The notes below the pieces were generated by a model. That model worked only from the letters and a program-made list of their open reading frames with translations, did no database searches and was not told where the DNA came from. From the NCBI RefSeq assembly GCF_036010325.1, contig NZ_CP108549.1, positions 6,262,001-6,326,000 on the forward strand: a DNA stretch of 64,000 bases, written 5' to 3'. Below, piece by piece: positions 27,822-36,046 of the stretch. Origin of the DNA: Streptomyces sp. NBC_01210 (GTDB lineage Bacteria > Actinomycetota > Actinomycetes > Streptomycetales > Streptomycetaceae). Position numbers and translations under genes: made by a program. Every line of letters starts with the position of its first letter. Position 1 is the first letter of the stretch.

Positions 27822-28499
27822 CTACGCAGGGCGAACAGCGAGGTGGACCACGTCGGGGACTCCTCGGGCAACCCGGATCTCTTCGGTAGTAACCCCGGTG
27901 AATCCGGCATTCCGCAACGCATCCTCAAACGCGGAGGAGGGCTGCGCGGACCACACGGCGAGGATTCCGCCCGGCTCCAACCGGCCCTGGCAGGCGGCGA
28001 GTCCGGACGGTGAGTAGAGGTTCTCGTTGTCGTCGGTGACGGTCCAGTCGGGTCCGTTGTCGATGTCGAGACAGAGGGCGTCGTAGCGGTCCGTAGTGGT
28101 GCGGAGATACGTGACGAGGTCCGTGTGCAGGATCACGCTGCGGGGATCGGCGAGGGCGTCGCGGGTGATCGCGGCAAGGGGGCCCGTGCGGTGCCAGTCG
28201 ATGATCGCCTGCTCGCGCTCGACGACGGCGATACGGCGCCAGCGGGGGTTCTCCGCGGCCCGGGCCAGCGAGAAGCCGACGCCGAGACCGCCGATGAGCA
28301 CCGACGGTGCTCGGTGGCCGGCGAGCGCGTCGAGAGCCGCGTCGACGAGCAGACGCTCGGAGCGGCCGTCGGAGGTGTCCATCAGGAAGCACCCGTTGGC
28401 GATGATCTCGTGCTGCTCGCCACGCTGCCGCAGCACGACCTCGCCGTACGGCCCCTCGCGCCGGTCCAGGGTGACGGGGCCGTCGGTATGGAGCTGCAT
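27822..28499 (-). CDS. Spermidine-synthase-fold methyltransferase
   Basis: About 225 residues. It has the beta-rich N-terminus of spermidine synthases (GEVVLRQRGEQHEIIANG, then FLMDTSDGRSERLLVDAAL). A Rossmann fold follows, with VLIGGLGVGFSLA, an acidic loop in IAVVEREQAIIDWH and YDALCLDIDNGPDW. The proton-abstracting Asp of true polyamine synthases cannot be placed by eye. It may instead be a methyltransferase or an uncharacterised aminopropyltransferase. The ATG 28499 opens the conserved segment. Confidence 0.78.
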   Translation of the reverse strand: MQLHTDGPVTLDRREGPYGEVVLRQRGEQHEIIANGCFLMDTSDGRSERLLVDAALDALAGHRAPSVLIGGLGVGFSLARAAENPRWRRIAVVEREQAIIDWHRTGPLAAITRDALADPRSVILHTDLVTYLRTTTDRYDALCLDIDNGPDWTVTDDNENLYSPSGLAACQGRLEPGGILAVWSAQPSSAFEDALRNAGFTGVTTEEIRVARGVPDVVHLAVRPA

Positions 28500-28797
28500 G
28501 GCGGTGACCTCCGGGCAATGGGTCTCCCCGCCGGAGGCGGGGAGCGGTCGGACGCGTTGCGGTGGCCATAGTGGCGCCATGGGGCGAGAGGGACAAATGC
28601 TTTGCGGGCCGGTGGGGTTCACCGCCGATGCACAGCCGGGCCACAGCGGGATCACAGCCCGCTCGGCAGGACATGACGTGCGCGCGACGCTCGAGGCGGG
28701 ATCAAGGTTGCCTCGTGTGGCGCAGGTCATAGACGGGGGTGATGGTGATCGCGTTGGGTGGGGGTTTGTTCGGGGCTTGACGAGAGGGGCCTCAGGC

Positions 28798-29613
28798 GTG
28801 GAACAGCTGACGACGCGCGATCCGGTCAAGGGCCAGGAGCTGCTGGGCGGTATTCCGGCCCAGCCCACGGCGCCGACACGGGTCGCGACGCCTGCCCTCC
28901 CGTCCGCACCCGGGCCCGTCCCGTGCCCGCGGCTGCCCCTGTGGCGGCAGGCGCTCCAGTTGCTGCCCACGCCGACCGGGACGCCGTTCACCTTCTGCTA
29001 CGTCCTCGTACTGCTCGCCACGTCGCTCTTCGCGCAGTACGCGGACCCCGCGACCGTCTCCTCGCTGCTCCGTGGCTCCAGCACCGATGTCGCCCACTTG
29101 GTGGACACCCCCCTGCTCGTTCTCGGCGCCAGCGCGCTGTGGGTCGCGGGCGGTCTGCTGGGCCCGTACGCGATCGCGTTCCTCTTCACGCTCACCGCGC
29201 TGGAACGCCGCATCGGCGGCTGGCGCGCCGCCGGAGTCTTCCTGGTCGGCCATGTCGCGGCGACGCTGGCCACCGAGATACCGGTCGCGGTCTCGGTGGT
29301 GACCGGACATCTGCCCGTCAGCTCCCTGCACCGCCTCGACTACGGCATCAGCTTCGGTCTGATGGCGAGCATCGGCGCCCTGGCCGGACTGCTCCGACCG
29401 GTGGCTCGCGGCACGCTCCTCGGCTGTGTGTCCCTGATCCTCGTCCAGGACCTGCTTGCCCTTGAGGATCCGCTCACCAACTGGGGCCATCCGCTGGCGC
29501 TGCTGGCCGGAATCGCCTGCTGGCCCGCGGTGGGCCGCTGGTCGGCGCGGCGGAAAGAGCCCGTGCTCCACGGGCCGATGAGTTTCTCCGGCGCCGACCG
29601 TCGTGATGGGTAA
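28798..29613 (+). CDS. Rhomboid-like polytopic membrane protein
   Basis: 271 residues with about six hydrophobic segments (for example FTFCYVLVLLATSLF, YAIAFLFTLTAL, AAGVFLVGHVAATLA). The arrangement and the YGISFGLMASIGALAGL helix resemble rhomboid-like proteins, but the normal catalytic GxSG is replaced by GISFG. Protease activity is therefore doubtful. The start is a GTG with GAGGGG about 10 bases upstream. The 298-base gap before it, facing the divergent methyltransferase gene, holds nothing else I recognise. Confidence 0.75.
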   Translation: MEQLTTRDPVKGQELLGGIPAQPTAPTRVATPALPSAPGPVPCPRLPLWRQALQLLPTPTGTPFTFCYVLVLLATSLFAQYADPATVSSLLRGSSTDVAHLVDTPLLVLGASALWVAGGLLGPYAIAFLFTLTALERRIGGWRAAGVFLVGHVAATLATEIPVAVSVVTGHLPVSSLHRLDYGISFGLMASIGALAGLLRPVARGTLLGCVSLILVQDLLALEDPLTNWGHPLALLAGIACWPAVGRWSARRKEPVLHGPMSFSGADRRDG

Positions 29614-29634
29614 ACCGGCGAACAGGAGACCGAA

Positions 29635-30030
29635 GTGAGCAGCAACCACGCGATGACTCGCGTCACCCAGGTGCGTACGGTGTCGATCCCGGTCACGGAC
29701 CAGGAACGGGCCCTTGAGTTCTATGTCGGCACGCTGGGCTTCGAGAAGCGCGTCGACACGCCCTTCGGAGCGGGCGAGCGCTGGATCGAGGTCGCGCCCT
29801 CCGGGGCGGAGACCTCGCTCGCGCTCGTCGCCGCGACCGACGACCTGCCCGCCGGCGTCGAGACGGGCATCCGCCTCACGACCGAGAACGCGGACGCCGA
29901 CCACGCGGCCCTACTGGCCGCAGGTGTGGACGCCGGCCCCGATGTGCTGCGCTGGGGCGGCGGGGTGCCGCCGATGTTCGTCTTCCGCGATCCGGACGGC
30001 AACACGCTCCGGATCGTCGAACGCAGCTGA
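29635..30030 (+). CDS. VOC (glyoxalase/bleomycin resistance) family protein
   Basis: 131 residues, a single VOC unit made of two beta-alpha-beta-beta-beta modules. Motifs are VSIPVTDQERALEFYVGTLGFE at the N-terminus and FVFRDPDGNTLRIVE at the C-terminus. It probably binds a divalent metal and acts as a lyase or dioxygenase-like enzyme or as a binding protein; the substrate is unknown. The GTG start has AGGAGACCGAA directly before it. Confidence 0.88.
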   Translation: MSSNHAMTRVTQVRTVSIPVTDQERALEFYVGTLGFEKRVDTPFGAGERWIEVAPSGAETSLALVAATDDLPAGVETGIRLTTENADADHAALLAAGVDAGPDVLRWGGGVPPMFVFRDPDGNTLRIVERS

Positions 30031-30049
30031 CCGCCAAGAGGCGGCCCGG

Positions 30050-30532
30050 TCAGTCCTGCGGGAGTGCGGCGAACACCGCCCGCAGGGCCGGCGGCCGTGT
30101 CGTGTCGTCGGTGGTGACGGTGTGACCGGCGTACGTGAGCCGGTAGGTGAATCCGTCCGCGATCGGGCTGCCCGTGGCCTCGCGGGGCAGGCGGGCGAAA
30201 TCCGCCTTCTCCAGGGCCGTGCGCAGCTCGGTCAGCTCGGCGGGTGTCATCCGGCCGGTCCGGGCGGGGCCGGTCCTTGAGGATGTGGTGTACGTGCCGT
30301 CGTCCCGGACCGCCAGCGTGTCATGTACGCCGGCGATGCCGCCGGTGACCGTCATCCCGACCAGCGGCCGCGCCGGAGCAGGGGTCGCCGAGGGCGACGG
30401 TGCGGGCGAGGGGCTCGCTGATTCCGCCGGGCCCGGCGACCCGGCGCCGCCGCCTCCCGCGCACCCCGCCGTCAGGGCGGCGGCCAGCAGCACACCCGCC
30501 GTACCGCACCGAGCCCGTGTGATCAGTCGCAT
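30050..30532 (-). CDS. Small secreted lipoprotein of unknown function
   Basis: 160 residues. The signal peptide ends in the lipobox LTAGC at about residue 23, followed by a Gly/Ser/Pro/Ala-rich spacer of about 30 residues. The globular part has DTLAVRDDGTYTTSS and GFTYRLTYAGHTVTTDD, suggesting a small beta-sheet protein. The fold resembles a protealysin-inhibitor-like (emfourin-like) arrangement only vaguely. It is convergent with the VOC gene. Confidence 0.75.
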   Translation of the reverse strand: MRLITRARCGTAGVLLAAALTAGCAGGGGAGSPGPAESASPSPAPSPSATPAPARPLVGMTVTGGIAGVHDTLAVRDDGTYTTSSRTGPARTGRMTPAELTELRTALEKADFARLPREATGSPIADGFTYRLTYAGHTVTTDDTTRPPALRAVFAALPQD

Positions 30533-30666
30533 GTGCCCACCTGTCGTCCGTACCGCACCAGTACGTGCCCGCAGTATCGCCTCCGGAGCCCCGACCGGTC
30601 AGGAGTACGGGGCAGTCGGTCGCGCGTACGGGTCGGGCGCACGGGTCGGCCGGTCGGGCATACGGG

Positions 30667-31311
30667 TCAGGCCGGCGAGTCGTAGTAGAGGCTGACCAGC
30701 GGGGCCTGCGTGCGCCAGCCCAGTGACTCGTACAGTGCCCGCCCCTCCGGCGTCGCGCCCAGCACTCCGATGCCCGCGCCCTGCTCGACCGCGGCGTTGT
30801 GGAGCGTACGCATCACCAGGCTTCCGAGCCCCTTGCGCCGGTGCGCCGACGAGGTCTCCACCTGGTCGACGACGGCGGTGGCGCCGGTCGGTGCGATCTG
30901 GCCGCGGGCGGCGAACGAGCCGTCCGCGGCGACCACCAGGACCCGGGTGACGCCGCCGCGGGACCAGGTCTTGAGGGTGTAGCCGTCGGGCACCGCGGTC
31001 TCGGTACGGCGGAGCTCGGCCCACATCAGCCAGCCCGGTTCGTCGACCTTCCAGCCCGGCCCGGCCCAGGAGAGGACCGACTCGGGGTCGGCGAACACCT
31101 TGAGCCAGACGCTCGGGGCCGCGACCGCGTCGGCGATCTTGCGGACGGTCGCCTCGTCGTCGGCGGTCAGCACATGGCGCGTGGCGTGCTTTACCTGGCC
31201 CACGTCGACGCTGAACCCCCAGGGTTCGGCGACGGGATCCGCCGCGCCGCGCGAGGCGACCCAGCCGTGGACCCAGGCCCGGACGGTCTCGGCGGTGGAC
31301 TCGAAGGTCAT
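30667..31311 (-). CDS. GNAT-family N-acetyltransferase
   Basis: About 214 residues. The acetyl-CoA-binding motif A is VETSSAHRRKGLGSLVMRTL near residues 152-171, followed by GVLGATPEGRALYESLGW, the usual end of a GNAT domain. The N-terminal 100 residues are less typical and may bind the substrate. The ATG at 31311 is preceded by GAGGAG at 5-7 bases; an upstream reading from 31347 is weaker. It diverges from lon. Confidence 0.87.
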   Translation of the reverse strand: MTFESTAETVRAWVHGWVASRGAADPVAEPWGFSVDVGQVKHATRHVLTADDEATVRKIADAVAAPSVWLKVFADPESVLSWAGPGWKVDEPGWLMWAELRRTETAVPDGYTLKTWSRGGVTRVLVVAADGSFAARGQIAPTGATAVVDQVETSSAHRRKGLGSLVMRTLHNAAVEQGAGIGVLGATPEGRALYESLGWRTQAPLVSLYYDSPA

Positions 31312-31336
31312 CCGTACTCCTCGGGCAGCTGGATTC

Positions 31337-31367
31337 GTAATAGACAAACTCGATGATTGGCTATTAC
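31337..31367. promoter_or_regulatory. Inverted repeat between the GNAT and lon genes
   Basis: GTAATAG (31337-31343) and CTATTAC (31361-31367) are perfect complements across 17 bases. Three more pairs extend inward with one mismatch. The AT-rich symmetry in GC-rich DNA suggests an operator for the acetyltransferase gene, whose start codon is 26 bases away. Confidence 0.45.
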
Positions 31368-31396
31368 ATCGCGAGGAGCCTCGCCTCGCGAGAGGT

Positions 31397-31413
31397 GATC
31401 GCTGACAGCGAAC
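31397..31413 (+). promoter_or_regulatory. Predicted ClgR box upstream of lon
   Basis: GATCGC, five bases, GCGAAC. The reported Streptomyces ClgR site is GTTCGC-N5-GCG; this matches with one mismatch and extends to a nearly complete palindrome. ClgR is known to activate clp and lon genes in Streptomyces. The site lies 33-49 bases upstream of the HspR-like box. Confidence 0.7.
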
Positions 31414-31445
31414 ATGCCCGGGGGAACATCTCCAAGGCTCCGTGC

Positions 31446-31466
31446 ATTGAGTCCATAAAGCTCAAC
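31446..31466 (+). promoter_or_regulatory. Predicted HAIR element (HspR operator) at lon
   Basis: ATTGAGT, seven bases, GCTCAAC. Compared with the HAIR consensus CTTGAGT-N7-ACTCAAG, 11 of 14 positions match with the exact spacing. It lies 22 bases before the lon start codon, where HspR would block transcription. HspR repression of lon is known in Streptomyces. Confidence 0.75.
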
Positions 31467-31487
31467 TTGACTGCCATAGGGGAGATC

Positions 31488-33905
<2,418 letters not shown>

Positions 33906-33917
33906 CGGTCCGACGCA

Positions 33918-33948
33918 GGGCCCGGTGGTGTGCCACACCACCGGGCCC
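33918..33948. terminator. Intrinsic terminator after lon
   Basis: A near-perfect 31-base palindrome (33918-33932 with 33934-33948) begins 12 bases after the lon stop. It can fold to a stem of about 13 base pairs with a small loop and could act for both lon and the convergent protease gene. Confidence 0.8.
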
Positions 33949-33962
33949 GAGGGCTGTCCGCC

Positions 33963-34038
33963 GGCCGGTCCCGAGCGCAGCGTCCGCCGGCCGGTCCCGA
34001 GCGCAGCGTCCCCCGGCCGGTCCCGAGCGCTGTCCGCC
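33963..34038. repeat. Three tandem copies of a 26-base unit
   Basis: Units begin at 33963, 33989 and 34015 with GGCCGGTCCCGAGCGC; the first two are nearly identical and the third is two bases shorter. The array lies between the lon terminator and the 3' end of the trypsin-like lipoprotein gene. Confidence 0.9.
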
Positions 34039-34050
34039 CGCCGCCGCGGG

Positions 34051-34863
34051 CTACCCCGTCGCAGCCTTCTCGTACAGCTTGCGGGCATCGGCGTTGAAGC
34101 GGACCGCGGTGGTGACGCTGTCCGTGTCGCCGCCGCTGGTCACCCCGATCAGATGGCCCGGATGCTTGGGATCCCGGTAGTCGGCGAGCCAGGGGCCGCC
34201 GCTCGTGCCGTCCCAGAAGCCTGAGCAGTCCATACGTACGGACCCGGCGAGTGCCGGATCCTGCTGGGTGTCGGTGGTGCAGGAGATGGGCTTGTTGGCC
34301 GGATTGTGGTCCGGGTTGGGGTAGCCGACGACCGTGACCCGGCGGGTCGCGGCAGATGCCCAGTCGACAGGGGTACCGCCCACGACCTCCTGGACGTTGC
34401 TGCCCTTGGCGTCCGGCTCCACGGTCAGGAAGGCATAGTCCACGGAGTCGGAGTCCTCGGTGACCTTGCGCCAGCGGTCGTCCACCTGGATGGCGCGGAC
34501 CTTCCACCGCCCGTACGGCGCCTTGCCCGCACCCGCCCCGGTGAAGCTCGGCGCGAAGCTGAAGTTCTCCAGGTAGCTGCCGTACTCGAAGACACAGTGC
34601 GCGGCGGTGGCGATGACATTGCCCTTGGGGCTGTCCACGACGCTCGCGGAACAGAAGTGTTCGCCGTCCTTGTCGAGCAGCACCCCGGCGAACGGCAGAC
34701 CCGCGAACGGAGTCGCGGAGGACTGCGGCTCGGGCGGGTCCGGCAGCTCGGCAGGCTTGCTGCCCGTATCGGCGGAGACCGGCCCGCCGCACGCCGTAGC
34801 GGCGGCGAGTAGGGCTATTGCGGGCCACCTCAGCAGCCTCATCGGGCGAGCGATCCACTTCAT
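34051..34863 (-). CDS. Secreted trypsin-like serine protease lipoprotein
   Basis: About 270 residues. The signal peptide ends in a lipobox-like AAATAC, so the protein may be anchored outside the membrane. The chymotrypsin fold shows VIATAAHCVF with the catalytic His, DSVDYAFLTV with Asp, and WDGTSGGPWL with the nucleophilic Ser, so it should be active. Two further cysteines may form a disulfide around the active site. The substrate is unknown. It follows the TTA-containing regulator gene by 26 bases on the same strand and may be co-transcribed with it. Confidence 0.88.
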   Translation of the reverse strand: MKWIARPMRLLRWPAIALLAAATACGGPVSADTGSKPAELPDPPEPQSSATPFAGLPFAGVLLDKDGEHFCSASVVDSPKGNVIATAAHCVFEYGSYLENFSFAPSFTGAGAGKAPYGRWKVRAIQVDDRWRKVTEDSDSVDYAFLTVEPDAKGSNVQEVVGGTPVDWASAATRRVTVVGYPNPDHNPANKPISCTTDTQQDPALAGSVRMDCSGFWDGTSGGPWLADYRDPKHPGHLIGVTSGGDTDSVTTAVRFNADARKLYEKAATG

Positions 34864-34889
34864 CCGGCCATCTTGCCTGTTTACGGCTG

Positions 34890-35897
34890 TCAGTCCAGCC
34901 ACCCTCGTAAGGTCGCCTGCGCTCCCGCCTGAAAGCGGGTCTCCGCGCCCAGCGTCTCCAGCAGTCGGCTGATCCTTCGGCGCGCCGTGTGGACATGGAC
35001 GCCGAGACGGCGTGCGATCGCCTCGTCCTTGAGCCCGGCGGCGAGCAGCCCGAGGAGTTCCTTCTGCGCCGTGGGCAGCGAGCCGCAGCTGCTGGCGGAG
35101 CCGCCGAGCGGGGTGGCCCGCTCCCACACCGTCTCGAAGAGCGGCACCAGTGCGTTGCCGAGCAGAGCATCGCCGATCACCAGGGCCGAGGCCGTCGGGT
35201 CGGCGGCGTCGGTCGGTGGGAGCAGCGTGATCCGGCGGTCCACGGCGATCAGTTTGGTGGGGACCGCGGTTGCGACGCGTGCCCGCAGTCCCTGCTCGAC
35301 AAGGCCGGTCAGCGAGCGCATCCGGCCCGGGTGGCCGAGCCCGTCCCGGTCCAGGACGGTCCGCACCTCCACCCCGCGGTCCAGGAGGGCCTCGATGTCC
35401 AGGCACGGGGTGCGGGAGCTGTCGTCCCCGCGGGGGCCCTTCACATACGGCGGACGGTCCAGGATCGCGACCTCGCGCTCCGCCGACGCCAGCAGATACT
35501 CCGCCCGTTCGCCGATCTCCTTGGGGCCCGTCACCACCTCGATACCGCCCTCGGGGGCGCTGGGCGAGCCGGACATCAGCCGGCCGGCGAGCTGGTCCGC
35601 GCTCATCCGTAATCGCTCCAACTCGGCCGACCGTAAGTGGAGTTCGGCCTGACGGCGGTGGATGAGGGTACGGATGGCCGCGGCCGGCGCGGCCGGATGC
35701 GGCAGTCCGCCCCCGTCGGCGGGCAGCGCGATGCCGTGCTCGACGAGATGGCCGAGCGCCCGGTCAAGACGCTCGCGTGGCAGCCCCAGCAGGCGCGCCA
35801 ACTCCTCGGCCCCGGCGGCCCGTTCCTTGAGCAGTGCCTCGTAGGTGCGTTCTTCGGCCTTACCCAGGCCGAGGGTGTGCAGTTCCCCCTCGCTCAT
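34890..35897 (-). CDS. TrmB/LuxR-type transcriptional regulator with two TTA codons
   Basis: 335 residues. An N-terminal winged helix (GKAEERTYEALLKERAAGAEE, then LLGLPRERLDRALGHLVEHG) precedes a central domain with GERAEYLLASAEREVAILDRPP that resembles the phospholipase-D-like effector part of TrmB proteins. A C-terminal LuxR-type helix-turn-helix follows (KELLGLLAAGLKDEAIARRLG). Codons 88 and 96 are TTA (35634-35636 and 35610-35612), so translation should need the BldA tRNA. It is divergent from the M4 metalloprotease, with a palindrome between them, and is a good candidate for its regulator. Confidence 0.85.
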   Translation of the reverse strand: MSEGELHTLGLGKAEERTYEALLKERAAGAEELARLLGLPRERLDRALGHLVEHGIALPADGGGLPHPAAPAAAIRTLIHRRQAELHLRSAELERLRMSADQLAGRLMSGSPSAPEGGIEVVTGPKEIGERAEYLLASAEREVAILDRPPYVKGPRGDDSSRTPCLDIEALLDRGVEVRTVLDRDGLGHPGRMRSLTGLVEQGLRARVATAVPTKLIAVDRRITLLPPTDAADPTASALVIGDALLGNALVPLFETVWERATPLGGSASSCGSLPTAQKELLGLLAAGLKDEAIARRLGVHVHTARRRISRLLETLGAETRFQAGAQATLRGWLD

Positions 35898-35930
35898 GCG
35901 TCGGATTCTCACTCTGTCTTCACGGGCCAC

Positions 35931-35952
35931 ACAAGTGTGCGTGTCCACTTGT
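35931..35952. promoter_or_regulatory. Inverted repeat between the regulator and the M4 protease gene
   Basis: ACAAGTG (35931-35937) and CACTTGT (35946-35952), a perfect 7-base inverted repeat with 8 bases between. It lies in the 149-base divergent promoter region, 34 bases before the regulator start, and is a candidate site for the TrmB/LuxR-type protein. Confidence 0.55.
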
Positions 35953-36046
35953 CAACCTGCCGACCACATTGTTCGGTTGGCGTCCCACCGGTTGCATGGC
36001 CATGACCACCTTTACGGCTGACCAGCACGTGGGAGGGGTACGTACT

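Noticed and set aside
30600..30666. Degenerate GGTCGGGC/TACGGGTC repeats after the GNAT gene
   Set aside because: The copies are irregular and short, and nothing suggests a function beyond GC-rich intergenic drift.
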